Source: Pyricularia pennisetigena (taxonomy: Eukaryota; Ascomycota; Sordariomycetes; Magnaporthales; Pyriculariaceae). From it: a DNA stretch of 64,000 nucleotides. The DNA lies in NCBI RefSeq assembly GCF_004337985.1, contig NC_043743.1, positions 2,146,909 to 2,210,908 on the forward strand, written 5' to 3'. The position numbers were made by a program, and so were the translations under genes. Under the pieces are notes generated by a model. That model did not search any database and had not been told where the DNA came from. It saw nothing but the letters and a program-made list of their open reading frames with translations. The number at the start of each line of letters is the position of its first letter. Positions within the stretch are counted from its first letter, which is position 1. Shown piece after piece: positions 1-13,332 of this stretch.

Positions 1-1554
1 GTCAATCAAAGTAGCGGCTGAGTAATAAACTAATCCCTGGTACCAAACATTATCAGTCAGCTTAAGCTTTGCACAGTTTATACGCTGCAAATTGTTTATC
101 TATTCACTTCTGCCGGCTGAGTATTAATCTCTAATCAATCCTCAAATCCTCGAGTTAGCAGTTAACAATCCCAAGCAATCCCAGAAGTGAGTCGCATCAA
201 GGAGTCCAAAGGCACTGATTAGCTAGGCACATAGACCCTGGTCCGGGTTGAGCATAAATTGTACCGAGTACAATACAGTACGTGCTCTGCTCTTTCGATG
301 TTTGAAATGTGGAGAAGGCAAAAGCATATGCATACAGGGTATGTAAAAAATAAAAAATATCAGCAAGGTCCTGCTTGCATGTCAAGATCTATATACCGTT
401 CACGCAAGAGCTAGTCTTGTTAGCTCATTATTGAAGGCTCTAACCTGTTATTTGCCGAAAATTGCACACCAATTTAGGGAAGTCTGTGGCTAAAATTGCA
501 CCATACAATGTATACAACCAGATGGAAGAACATACATGACCCTCGAAGAATTGGAGAAGGTGTTGACGACGACCCACGGACGCTGTATTGCACATTAAGA
601 CCAGCATGAACCAACATACCTCGCCTACCTACCGGGCTTCCCGGACCGGACCGCACTTAACAAGGCTGGCTTGAATCGTCCAAAGCCACAGGTTTATTTC
701 GAGTGCCAAAGCAAACGGATGTATACTTCCAATATTTTTTATTGGGAGATGGAGTAATGCTCAACTCACTTCCAAAATGGAAACAGTTGCGTTGTATACA
801 TCGAGGGATAGTGTGACAGTGAAATTCTTTAAGCCAGGTTTCTACAAGCTGCCCCTCGAGAAACAACACTCCGCATGGTTTATCTTGGAAATTTCAGCCC
901 TATGGATTTAGCAGAAGTCATCTCAAGAAACACTTGATTGTAGGTCTAAAAAGCAGACTAGGTTCGCCAAAGTAATAATTCGGGTTTTTTTGTGTTACTA
1001 CAGGATAACTTTTATCCGCAATGGCGTCAGAAAATATCTTCAATACCCTCAGGCCTTCCTATTTATGTAGCTGTAACCCAAAGAATACGGCAAATTAGAG
1101 AATCTCATTGCAAAAGTCCCAGCTGGTGTTTGTTGATAGGTCGCTAACAGCTGTCCCTCTCTTACTGGAGAGAGAAGCTTGGGCCTTCAGGCTGACTTGA
1201 GGGGTGAGCCAGCCCACTTATTTCATCATTTTGATTGGACATTCTGCACCGCGTTCTGTCGCCTGGCCAAGGTCCACTAGCCTTGCATTGATCGTGCTTG
1301 CCGAAAACAGCTTTGAGCCTGGCGTTTGCGATTGAAAGAAAGAAAACATCCTCTTGAATCTGCGGATATTGGGTAGCGAGAGACGCCACCTCATGATCTA
1401 AACATCAACCCAGGAATCTGTTTCCGTCCACAGAGACTAACTCCGTGGGGCATATTTTCTTTCTCACTTTCTTTCTCAATCACGCTCACCTTTACCTATC
1501 TTGCCGTTCATTTTGATGGAATCACCGCGTCACTGACGACTCGAGGCTTTCACC
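1..1554. other. Non-coding left flank and MLP1 upstream region
   Basis: No coding region is visible: the open frames here are short and lack coherent composition. The last 150 bases before the ATG at 1555 are rich in C and T (CTTTCTTTCTC-type runs around 1455-1500), which is common in fungal promoters and 5' leaders. Nothing else was recognised. Confidence 0.6.
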
Positions 1555-4500
1555 ATGGCGGCTGCCGTGGACTTGGGCTTTTTGTCCAACCATTTGAGCT
1601 TGCCGCAAGAGACGCTCGACACTGTTGCCTCAGACCCGACGCCAGAACTTGTCGCTGTAGTTCTCACAGCCGTCGCCGCCAAGGCGCGTGAATACGACGA
1701 GCTTTATTCGGAGAAACTCAATGTTGACATCGCATTGGAAAATGCGGTGCGAAGCTCAGAGTCGCGATGCCAGACCTTCAAGACAACCGCAGACAATGCA
1801 CTCAAGGAGCTCGAGACTGTACGTCGAAAACTTCAGGACGAGGGTAGGTCGTCATCATATCGCGAATGAAAAAAAGTTCATTTCACAGCACCCTGTGATC
1901 ATGGACTGGCATAATACTCACTTTGTTTTCGTCATTCTCTAGAGACCGCACGTCAAAACCTGGAGAACCAGCTCCAAGCCCTGAGATCCGAATCCACCAC
2001 GTCTACTTCCCAAGCCGAAACCCTCCGTGCCCGCATCGCGTCGCTCGAGGCATCGAAACGAGATACGATGGCAATCTTGGATACAAAGAATGCCGCTAAT
2101 CTCGAACTTGCCAACGAGCTTCAGAAGCAGCACCAGAAGGCTGTCGCGCTGAGCCAGGAACTAAACACGGCGCAACAAGAAGTCCAGGCCGCCAAGGCAG
2201 CCTCGAACACCGCAAAATTTCGTGAACAGTCTGTTCGCCAAGAATTGGACCTTTCGCAGAAACAAAATGAATGGCTGGACAAGGAGCTGAAGACCAAGAG
2301 TGCCGAAGCCCTCAAGTACCGCAAGGAGAAGGGTCAGCGCATCTCTGAACTTCAACGACTCAATGATGAGGCCAATGCTACAGTGGATGCCCTTACCAAG
2401 AGCGAGCAACAACTCCGTTCCCGTCTTGATGCCGCTCAAAGAAAAACTGAGGAGGCCTTAACGAAGCTTCAGCAACTGCAGGAATCCTCAGCGCGATCGG
2501 AAGCTGGTTATCGGCAGGAGGTTGAGACTGCCAAACGGCTGGCTACAGTATCTCAGGAGTACGCCGATCAGTACAAGAAAGAGATGACCCAACTCAGGGA
2601 GATGCTCGACCAAGCCAAAGACCACCACGCGGATGAGTTGCGAAAGGTCTTGCAGCAGCTTGAGCAGGCCAGACAAGATTGCAATGAGCTGGAGCAAAAG
2701 ATGCATGAGTTACAAAGCCAGGTCGACCAGCTGCAAACATCACACGGACGGGACACGATGCCGGGCTCAGCACCTCAGACGCCGATGCCCAATGGCTCTC
2801 AGTTCCGCCCCGGATCGCCTTTTGGAACGCCTGGATCGATCCGCGTCAAGTCACATATCAGCGCCAGCCAGGCTGTTGAGGAACTTTTCAAAGTCAAGGG
2901 AGAACTTGCTGGCGAGAAGCGACGGAATCGTGAGCTCACCAAGGAAATCGACGATATGATCAGCACACTCGAAGCAAAGGAGCCGGAAATACGCGAGTTA
3001 CAAGATGAGAACGACATGTTGAAGAACGAGAACATGCGTATGAGTAGCCAGATGGATCAGAGCTTCAACGAAAGGGATGCTGCCAAGAGAGCCGCCCGCA
3101 GGGCCGAAGGGGCTTCGGCCAGTGCACAGGCTGAAGTCAAACTCCTCCGGGCTCAGATGAGGGACTTGAGCACCCAGATTCAGGTGTTAATCTTCAACAT
3201 GCATGCCCGCGAAAAGGGTCTTGATCAACTGACCGACGAAGAAGTGGAGCATTTCTCTCGTCTACAGCGCGGCGAGGTGTCCGAAAACTCTTTGAACGAC
3301 ATGTCCGACACGCACATGTTGATCACGGAGAAGTTCGTGGCATTCAAGGACATTGCGGAGCTCCAGGAGAAAAACGAGGAGTTGTTGCGCGTCACCCGTG
3401 ATCTCGCCTATAAATTCGAAAACGAGGAGGCCCTAGCAGCCCAGAGAAATGCCGCTCAAGATCAGCAGGAGATTGAGAAACTACGGGACCTTGTGACCAA
3501 GCTGCAAGAAGAGTCACAAGCACTTACCACACGGATGAAGAGCTATATGACGGAGAGGGACATGTTCCGCCGTATGCTGCAGCAAAAGGCTACCGCTGGT
3601 GAAATCCAGTCAGTGCTTGGCAACTCTGTTGATGGCAGAGAGGTGCTTGCCAGCATCGAACAGAATAACACGGATGATCAGGACCTCAACGCTGCGCTAC
3701 GAGAGCTGCAGAATAACTTTGATGCCTACCGAAACGAGCAAAGTATCGACCTGCAGACTGTCCGCGAGCAGGCCAAGCAATTGGCCGATGACAAGAGTGC
3801 TTTGCAGGCAGAGGTCGCCCGGGTTACAAGCCAGCTCAGTCTTCTGACAGAGCGGTATGAGACCCTCCAAGGCACAAATGCAGACCTCGAGGCACAAAAA
3901 GAGCATCTCAAAAAGCGAGCTTCTGATCTCTCGCAGCAAGTGGCAAAGACTGAAGGCCTGGCCCAATCGAGGGCTGAGGATCTAATCGAGACAAAGGGGT
4001 TGCTTGAGAGTATGCGTGCCGAGAATTCGAACCTCAAAGCAGAAAAGTCACTTTGGAAGAGCATTCAAGACCGCCTCATAAAGGATAACGAGGACTTGGG
4101 TGAAGAGAAATCACGTTTGAGCAACCTTCTTGCCTCCCAGCAATCTCTGCAGAACGAGCGCCAGCTTTCCGAGTCGGAGACCAAGAGGAGAATGCAGTCA
4201 CAAATCGACACCTTGGAGACCGAGCTTAACACCACCAAACGCCGACTGGCTGACGAGGTGGAGGAGTCCAAGAAATTACAACTTCGTAAGGAGTACGACA
4301 CTCAGCAAGCGCAAAAGCGAATCGATGATCTCATGGCAGCCCTTAGCCAGAACAAAGAAGAATCGATTGCTCTCAAGACAAGTCGCGACCACCTCCAGGC
4401 ACGCGTTGATGAACTTACGATTGAGGTGAGGAGCGCCGAGGAACGCGCACAGCGTCTGCAGCCACAGTTGACTTCACGGGCCAACCACACCAACGCCGGA

Positions 4501-7500
4501 GAAGACAATGAAGACCAAGAAACTCGCATCCAGGAGCTCACGGGTGAAGTGGTCGATCTTCGACGAGAACTGGAGATTGCCAACACTCGCCTGGAGAATG
4601 CAAAGGCTGAGGCGGAGCACTTTAAGGAACTCGCCCAGACGATGGAGGAAGACTTGCGTAGTCTTGAAAGCTCACAGGAGACGTACCGAGAAGAATTGGA
4701 TTCGACCATCGCGGCAAAGGATGCCAAGATCAAGGAGCTCGAGCAGCGTGTTGGCGATCTTTCGGCAGAGCTGGCTACTTCAAACTCGGAGCTTTCGTCG
4801 TTGAGGGACTCTCAGGGCGAGATCAGCCGGCGTTTCGAGGATGAGAAGCGCATTCTCGACTCCGAGATCACCCGCCTTCGGGACCAAGAAAGCCGATACA
4901 AGGAGACGGCCAAGCATCACCAGGCCAATCTCCGCGCTCAGGCCGAAATTGCTACCAAGGCGCAGCAGGATTACGAGCAAGAGCTACTCAAGCATGCTGA
5001 AGCTGCCAAGCAACTGCAACAACTCCGTACCGAGCACAACAAGCTCAAGTCTACTGCTGCGACCTGGCGATCCGAAGCCGAGTCCGCAAAGCTTACCCTG
5101 TCACAAAGCGAAAGCTCGTGGGAAGAACGCCGCAAGCAGTTGGAGCAGGAGCTGTCAGAGCTCAAGACCAGACGTGATGATGCGAATGCGCAGAACAAAC
5201 TCCTTCATGACCAGCTTGCGAATGTCACGACACAAATCTCTGATCTTCAGCAGAGCCGCTCCTTTGGAGACGATTCCTCTGCAACTGCGCCCGTCTTTGC
5301 CGACACTGCAGTCGAAGGCCTGCGTGAGCTCAACAGCTACTTGCGCAAGGAGAAGGAAATCCTCGAGTACCAGTACGAACTCAAGCTCCAGGATAGCAAG
5401 AGACTGCAGCAACAAGTCAACTATCTGCAAGCTCAACTTGATGAGGCTCGTCTCAAATTGGAGCAGGAGCGTCGCACTCAAGCTGAGTCGGGAACTAATT
5501 CCAAGGCTTACACAGAGCTCATGGACAAGGTGAACGAGATGAACGTCATTCGTGAGAGCAACGTCACTCTCCGCAATGAAATCAAGCAGCTGCAACGCCA
5601 GGTCGAGCAGAAGAGTACCCGAGTACAGCAGCTTGAGACCCAACTGCATCCGCTGCAGGCACGCGTGGGTGAGCTCGAGAACCAGGAAGTTTATCTTCAA
5701 GAGGAGATAAAACAGCTGCAAGAAGACCGCGATAGGTGGCAGAAACGAACCGAGTCGATTCTTACAAAGTATGGTCGCGTTGATCCCGGCGAGCTTGAGC
5801 AGATGAAGCAGTCTGTTGCCGACCTTGAGGCAGAGCGCGATGCGTTGAAGCAGAACGAGGATGGTATCAAGGCGCAGTTGGAGGAAGCTCAGAAAACGCT
5901 GGAATCTGAGCGCACCAAATGGAATGAGGCCAGAGGCAGGATCATCGATCAAGCCAAGACAAAAGCCCGAGAACAAACAGGCGTGATCCGTAACCTGAAC
6001 GAGGAGCTGAACACTCTCAAGGAAAGTGTCAAGTCCTTGGAGGCCTCACTGGAGGTCGTAAGGAGTGAGAAGGCTGCTCTGGAGGAGCAATTGGCAACTG
6101 CACAAGAGCAAGTGCAGCAGCAACAGCAGCAGATGCAAGAGCCTGCCAGCGAGGCCAATGCAGCCACATCTGCACCGGATGCGATGGTTGTCGATGAGGG
6201 CAGGACTGCCCAGATCGAGCAGGAACTAGCAGCTCTTCGTCAAGAGCTGGAGGCCACGGTGTCACTCAAGGCAGAAGCTGAATCGCAAGTAGAGAGCCTG
6301 CGCCTGCAGTTGGCCGCCGCAGTCGAGGAGCGCGATCAAGCTGTCGCCCTCGCACAGGCTAAGCAACAACAGCAGCAGCAGATACCCAGTGGCACTGAAT
6401 CAGGTGAACCAAACACAACTCAGGCCGGGGTCACTGGTCTCAGCGACGAGGAACGCCTGTCGCTACAGTCTAAGATCGCCGAGGCTGAGGCCAGAGCGGC
6501 TGATGCAGAGAAGAAGGCGGCCGAAATCGAGGCGAACATGGCGGCCACTCTCAATCAGCGGTCGGACAAGATGAAAGAAGCCCTGAATAAGAAGCTCAGG
6601 GAATCCAAGGAAAACAACGCCAAGGAACTCAGCGAAAAAACGGCGGCACTCCAGCAGCAGTACGACCTTAGACTTGAGCAAGAGCGTAAGATTTGGCTAG
6701 CAGAGCACAGCTCAGCAGCGGCCGTGACTACGGATCAGGGAGCAGTCCCCGCCACGCCGTCCAAGCAAGAAAATGACCAGGCTTCTTCAACGCCAATCGA
6801 TCCATCCAAGGTCGACTTTAGCAAGCTCAGTGATGAAGCCACACGCAAACTTTTGTCAGAAAATGCCACCATCAAGAGTATACTGAGTAACAACATTAAG
6901 AAGAAGGCTGAGCTAGAGGCCAAAAAGGCCGTCGAAGAGGCAGAGCAACGCATGAAGGGAGACTTGGACACAAAGATCGCTCAGGCTAGGGAGCAAGCTA
7001 CCACACTGGCCGAGAAGAAATCTACCCTGCGCATCAACATGCAAGAGAACAAGTTGAGAATGGCTAATGGCAAGCTTGCGGTAGTGGAGAAGGCAGTGAA
7101 GGAGACACCTCAGAAGCCGGTTGTTGAGGTGTGGGAAGAGGTGAAGCAGTACAAGCCTCCCACAGTAACAACAGCACAGCCACAAGCAGTTGGAACACCC
7201 GCTAAGGGCGGACAAACCCCGGTTGCCTCGGCTGCTTCTGCGATCGGCCGTCCAGCTGGCCAGCAAGGTATGTGCATGCTTGTCATCTGAGTCGCCTGAA
7301 AATTCTGCAACTTTTGCTAACCCCTCATATCCTCCAGTGCCCTCGACTCCAGCTACTCCTGGAGCGCAGACATCTGTTCAGACTGGAGCCCCGGCCGGGT
7401 CTTCTCTACCAGCCAAACCGCAGCCCGCAGTCCAGCCTCCGTCACTGCAGAAGCCTGCGGTCCTCAACCCGTTTGCGCAGAGTACGGGTTTGGCCAACGC

Positions 7501-7894
7501 GGCGCCGTCGAACAACCCTTTTGCGCAAGTGCCCTCGCAAATCCCCCAACCCGGCCAAACGCAGCAGGTGGGCCAACCACAGTCGGGCCTGCCGCAACCG
7601 CGAACCGGGCTACCACAACCCGGTCGTGGACGAGGGAGGGGAGGGGCTAGTGGAATTGCTCGCGGAGCAAGTAACATTGGCAGAGGTGGCCGAGGCGGTG
7701 GTGCCGCACGTAGTGCTAGCGGACCTGTTGGGGGTGGCATGAACCCGGCGGCGAATGATTTCCAGCCGGGTTCGGGCATCAAGCGGCCACGACCCGAATC
7801 CGAGGTGGGGGCTGGTGCACCTGGTGGTGGCAAGAGGATGAGGGGCGGTGCAGGGGGTGGTGCGGCTGGAGGAGGCAACAACGCTACGGAATAA
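1555..7894 (+). CDS. MLP1: Nuclear pore basket protein, MLP1/TPR family
   Basis: Three exons: 1555-1843, 1943-7267 and 7338-7894. Introns are 99 bp (GTAGGT..CTAG) and 70 bp (GTATGT..CCAG, with GCTAAC branch site). All junctions keep phase and give 2056 residues, close to the size expected for TPR/Mlp1. Almost the whole chain, to about residue 1800, is heptad-rich coiled coil. A stretch near residues 1220-1270 (containing RKEKEILEYQYELKLQ) matches the conserved TPR/MLP1/MLP2 domain. Two short polyglutamine runs lie near residues 1490 and 1570. The tail after about residue 1760 is Pro/Gln/Gly-rich, carries two NPFAQ motifs and several RGG/GRG repeats, and includes a basic KRPRPE patch that could act in nuclear import. 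By family knowledge it forms filaments of the nuclear basket and acts in mRNA export quality control. It converges on the esterase gene at 8475. Confidence 0.95.
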
Positions 7895-8474
7895 GACCCG
7901 AAGACCAAGACTTTGGTCACGGGGATACAGTCTGGATTGGTTATTCGGATCGCAGGAGACCGGCTGGTTGATGTTTCATGGGTGGGGGAGTCAGGACAAG
8001 GAATGTGGACTGGCTAAAATGGGGAAGCTTTCGATGTTGACGAACATTTGGTCGTCGTTTCTTTTGTCATATTTACTGCGTTAAGGCTGTATCATTGCTG
8101 CTGCTATGACTGAGCCTTTTTTTTTTTCCTCCTTTAGGGATCGCAGCAGATTTCTATTTAATGGCCTGTATTATTCAAACCACTCTCAAAGCCCACGAGG
8201 TGGCAGAGGGAGGCGGCGTCGTTTTTTCTTCTTCAATTTATGTAACAAAAAAGAATGTGCAAAGGTTTTCTTCTGAGGATATGGGAACTGATTGTAATAA
8301 TTGCGGACTTGGAGCAGCCTACATGGATGGGACATGTTACATGAAAGCAGGCCTCGTTGAATGACATTTTGTACCTGCCTATTTATTCATCCCATGCCTA
8401 TCGCTAGATGGACACAGCCAGAGTTGTGACATCATATTCCTCGCAGCCCCGGAAGCCAAGTGGTGGCGCGTCCC
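7895..8474. other. Convergent intergenic region
   Basis: About 580 bases between the stop of MLP1 (+) and the stop of the carboxylesterase (-). It should hold the 3' untranslated regions of both. A T-run at 8117-8128 and AT-rich stretches are present, and no gene is seen. Confidence 0.6.
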
Positions 8475-10846
8475 TTACTTCTTGGTCGAAGAGCCGGGCT
8501 CAAAATAGTCCAGCGGCTGTCTCAGAACCTCGCACTGCTCGAGCTCCGAGTAGGCATCCATCCTCGCCTGGACCTGCAGCAGCCGGACGGGGGCGTCGGT
8601 AGAGACGTCGGCCCTCTCCCAGGGGCCCAGCCTTTGCAGGGTCTCGAGCGTGTCCCAGTAGCCCCTGGCGGCGAGGTAGGCCGGGTTCGGGTTGGGGTCG
8701 CGGTTGGTGCCAAAGGCGGCCCAGTGGTCGAGGGTGACGCGCGAGAAGGGCAGGTCGAGGCCGTCGCGGTCGGGGAGCCCGCCGCGGCGCATGGTGCCAA
8801 AGAGGAGGAGGTGGTCGCCGCCGTGGCACTTTTTGTACTCGAGGCGCTCCGGGTCCGTCGTGTCGCAGTGCGGCTTGGTGTAGCCGGGGAAGTTGTAGGT
8901 GCGGTTGAAGCGGTAGGCCCAGACCGACTCAAAGGCCGAGTGGCGCGCCGCGCTGTAGACGGCGGCCTGCTCGAGGCAGGTGAAGGCGGCGTCAGTCATG
9001 ATGCGGATGGCGCCGTCGAGCGCCTCGGCTGGGGTCGGGTCCGAGGGGATGCCAAAGGCTGGGCTTCTGACTGCCGCCGCTATGTCGGCGCGGTGGACGG
9101 GGGGCACTAAGCTGGGGATGAGGTCGGCAAGCGGGACGCCAGGGATGATGGGGACGCTCTCAAGCTCGTTGCCGGCCTCGTCGCGGTCGATGCCCGTCAT
9201 GAAGGCTACGTCGGAAGCGTAGTGGTTGCTGCTATTGACTGTCAGCCAGTCCGAGGTGATGTATTCGCCATCGACCGTGATGCCGATGGCGTAAAGCGAC
9301 GTGTTGAGGAAGGCCGCGCCGTCGACTGCGCGTAGGCATCCGATGGCCGTCTCGTCGGTGGCGCAGCCCACGTCGGACACCACCTGCTTTCCCAAATTCT
9401 CCCAAGCCCACCCGACAGAATCGTACTTGTAGGCGAAGCCGGCCTCGTTGGTGAGGCGCGACGCCCCAGCAGCCGCCTCGGCCAGGTAGAAGCCAGCCGG
9501 GCCGGACTGCGCAATGGCGGCGTGGAAGAGGCCCTTGGCCTTGGGGCTCGCCATAAGGGCGCGCACCAACCAGGCGCCGGCCGAGTAGCCAAAGATGGTA
9601 ACGCGGTCCGGGTCGCCGCCGAAGCTGGCAATGTTCTCCTTAACCCACTCCAGGCCTGCGATCACGTCCGAGAGGCCATAGTTGCCTTTGTGGACTCCGT
9701 CCCCAAGCACCATCCACCCGAGCGAGCCGACGCGGTAGTTGACCGAGACGACGACAACGTCACCGCGCGATGCGAGCATGGTCCCGTCCGTATAGTGGTT
9801 CCTCCCCGAGCCGATCCTGAGGCCGCCGCCGTAGATATAGAACATGACGGGCTTGAGGCGCTTGGGTGCCAGTGCGCTCGACGGCTCTTTACATGAGGGT
9901 GGCTTTGTTGGGGGTAAGTAGGGCGTCCAGATGTTGATACCGAGGCAGTCCTCGTTGCTTCCGTTACGGACCTCTCCGGGCACTTGCAAGCACTAGAAAG
10001 GATCAAATCAAAAGTAGTCAGAACTCCAAGAAAAGAAAAAGTTGCATCGTCGAGATTACATTGGTAAGAGACTACCGTAGCATGACTTTATGGCTTACCT
10101 CTGGCAAGGCGAACAGGGCTGGTACAGGGGCACTGCGCTCCTCAGGGGTCGGCTCGTACGGCCGAGCGTAAGCGAAGCGCTCAGGTTTGGCGGCGAACCG
10201 GATGCCCCTGAACTTCCACACGAAGAAGTCGCGGAAGCCCTGGTAGACGAGGTCGCCGGCGCGCTGGTTAACGACAAAGTCAGTGCGAACATTGTTGGTG
10301 CCGACGGTCAGCACCGGCGCCGACTGGGTGCATAGCGCCGGGAGCTTGCTGCTGCCCGGGCCGGCGCAGTCGACTTCCTTCAGCTCTCCGCGGTGGTCAA
10401 TGGCGCGACAGTCGCCGGATGAAGCCTTGGAAACCCAAAACAGCTGCGACTCGGGAAAGGATTTCTGCCAGATCTGGTAAGACAGCGAGCTGTTGAGGCC
10501 ATCTGTGAAACTTGCTGTGTCGGGGCTCCATAGCGTCTCGCCCAGCTTGCGGCACGATTCCTCGGCATCGGGAAATTCAACCGGGGCATGGACGAGGACG
10601 GCTGCAGAGCCGTTCTTTGGGTCATCTGTTGGAATCAAGACAGGTCAGGTTAGTTGATATTATATCATTTATCAACCTTGATTCAGGAGGGGGTAGTATG
10701 GGAATGCTCTTACTACTCAAGTCATTGTATGTGAGCAACGTCAAACCGCCTGCCGAGTAAACTTCAGATGGTGCCGGGTTAGTCGGGGCCCCTAGGACGA
10801 GTTGAGATGTCCAGGCTGCCACCATGGCCAAAGAAGCTCGATACAT
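8475..10846 (-). CDS. Secreted type-B carboxylesterase with N-terminal C-type-lectin-like domain
   Basis: Three exons on the minus strand: 10846-10714, 10625-10099 and 9992-8475. Introns are 88 and 106 bp (GTAAGA..ACAG, GTAAGC..CTAG). The product has 725 residues against roughly 550 for a usual type-B carboxylesterase. Residues 1-19 look like a signal peptide ending LVLGA. Residues about 50-148 resemble a C-type lectin-like fold, with four cysteines at 69, 117, 131 and 143. The esterase domain starts near residue 150 (VVNQRAGDLVYQGF). It contains an oxyanion segment YGGG (274-277), the nucleophile elbow GYSAG with Ser357, an acidic DRDEAGNE segment, and a CHGGD histidine motif. The family's usual elbow is GESAG, so Tyr356 is a variation. 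Family knowledge points to ester hydrolysis outside the cell. The substrate cannot be read from sequence. Confidence 0.92.
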
Positions 10847-13322
10847 GTTCGATGATAATTAGAATGACAAGAGTTTCTAACACGGCTCGATGCCTGTCGA
10901 GATCTCACAAGGCGAAGGAAGGGACGCCATTTTCCCCAACTCAGAAGGCCGATAATCCTTTGTCGTACATTTATAGACACAGACATACACACATACACTC
11001 ACACCTACACTTACATAGACATAATCAATATACAATATTGAATCATCATGGGCCCGAAAGATGGAAGCAGGATTCAGCTTCGCCGAGGGGAAGGACACCT
11101 GCGTATGGATGGGGTAAAGTACCATGCATGGAGCTAGCCCGACTGCAGCCCGCAGCAAGAGCATGATCGCGAATTGTCTTCAACATCTTGAATCAATAGA
11201 AGAGTGTGGCAGCCTGGCCGGACCGGCTGTCCGGGTGTCCTCGCACAGAATGGAATATGGTGACGGAAACGCGACAAGAGATGACTGCATAGCCATGATC
11301 CGGCTTCTCGTCAAGCCGGATTGCGGGGTAGCAGCCCGGGATGGCAGCGATGGCGATGGCGCCGGGATTTCGGCGCGACTTGTCCTGCTGTGCCCTGTAG
11401 GACAACGGCAAAGTGAGTAAGACGGTTACAGGGTATGACGGGAGGAAGAGGTTTTTCGGGTGAGAGGGGACCCGATGGATGGGGTCTTGGCGACCAAGAG
11501 CGTATTAGCGAGGAAGGAAATGGTTGCATGATGATAGATACAGAATTTGCACACCGAAGGTAGTAGCTTCCAGAGCAATTACCCTGTTCGTAAGCATCAA
11601 GCTCCCTTCTAGCTCGAGGAGGTAGTCACATACAGTGTGGCAAGTATGGCAAGCGTGAGCACAACATGGAAGAAGCAAGACACAAAAAACCCCTCAATCA
11701 ACATACTATGTTATAAGACAGGCCAATGTTTACTATTAATTAGTCAACTTCCCAGTTGAAGCGTGCTTCAGATTGAAGAGCATGTGGGCTGGTGCTCGTC
11801 TCGAGATCCCTGAAGAGGCAATGATCTCGGTGTTTGAGATGAGCAACGGTCAAAAACATGCCCCAGCATTTCAGCATTGAGCAGCTCCACTGCCAAGCAA
11901 AAAAAGTGAATGAATTCCTCTGGGATCCAAAAAGCGTAAAAACCCGATGCCTCCAGTTACATACAGGTCCTTGACACCTGCCACGGCCAGCTGCTTGTTG
12001 ATTGTTTAATTTGCTGCTGCATCCATCCATCATCTTTGCCGATCAAGTGCGGGGATGATGCCTCAACACCAAGAGGCTGGGCCAGTTCCATAATTTTGGT
12101 GGGGGTGCCAATTTGCCAATCGTCCCGTCACTTGGCCCTTTCAACCGTACGCACACCGTCTACCGTTCTTGTCTTTGTGGGACGCGCGGCGAGGCGGCAT
12201 TCGGCCTGCAGAGGTTTGGATTTCTCCGGCCAAGATTTGTTTCTCGGCAAGAAACGAGATCGTCAAATGTAGGCAGGCCTCCTGCGATGCGACAACGGGC
12301 AAATGACGAAAGAAGAAGCATGTTAGTCCGTCATGATGTGTCTCTTTAATTTTGAGACGATATGAAAAAAAAAAAAAAAAAAAAAAACCTGAATCGTCGC
12401 ATCAACGAGATGTTGCTATAATTGTGTCGCTGCTTGAACGGGACGGCTCAGGTACCCCCGGCCACGATTGATCGGATGGCATCGATGGCATCGAGAGTCG
12501 GCTGCCTACCATGACACGCAAGCAAGCAAGCAATCAATCCAAACCATATGCGGCCGGTCGGTCGCCTTTTTCACCCGATGTCGAGGCAAGGTTGAAATTT
12601 CATCAGTATGGCCCTGTACCTGCAGCGTCCCCATAGATCAAAATCAAAGGAGGGCCAACCGAGGGCTGTCAAAAACGCCAGTACAGTAAAAGCGAAAAGC
12701 TCAGTATTGGGACAGACACGAGACTTTCTTTTCTCCAGCTCACCTCGCAAAAAAAAAAGAGTCACGAGAAAAACCCCAAGTGTTAAAATTAGAATGTTGC
12801 CTCACCGACGAACCGTAAGTGACTCTGATGATGCGATGTGACATCGTCTTCAGCAACATGACGGAAACGCTTGCGGAGTGAGTGCGGAGTGAACCGTAGA
12901 CAGGAGGACCCAATCAAATAATCCGACCAACCCAACCCATCGTGCCATCCATCCATCGGATCCCCCGTTGCATTGGAATCGAATCTTCTCTGGGGGCAGG
13001 GGTCCACAATCCCAAGTCGGCCATTTTATTCCGCACACAACACCGCCAGGATGTGATTGCAAAGTGAAGTAAAGCTACCGTGGTTCTCGGTCTAGAGCGA
13101 ATCGCAATCAGAGACAAGCAAAGACCAGCTGAAAGACTATAGTACTGTAAGTAACAGTAGAAGCAAAGCAGAAACGTTACAACGATCAAGCCAACCGCGT
13201 CTAGTTCTAGACAGAGACAGAAAAGAAGAAAAAAATTGGAAAGGGTAGGCCCGCCTGACGGGGCGCTTTCAAGGCTAGTTCTAGAAATAGAGTGCAAAAT
13301 TCTGAACTAGCAACGAAATTAT

Positions 13323-13332
13323 NNNNNNNNNN
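13323..13332. other. Assembly gap (10 N)
   Basis: Ten unknown bases in non-coding DNA. No feature is interrupted. Confidence 0.99.

Noticed and set aside
5155..5976. 273-codon minus-strand open frame
   Set aside because: It lies antisense within the MLP1 coiled-coil exon. The leucine-rich product mirrors Gln/Glu/Lys codons.
8460..9110. 216-codon open frame on the plus strand
   Set aside because: It is antisense to the carboxylesterase's last exon. Its Arg/Gly/Val-rich product is the usual shadow of GC-rich codons.
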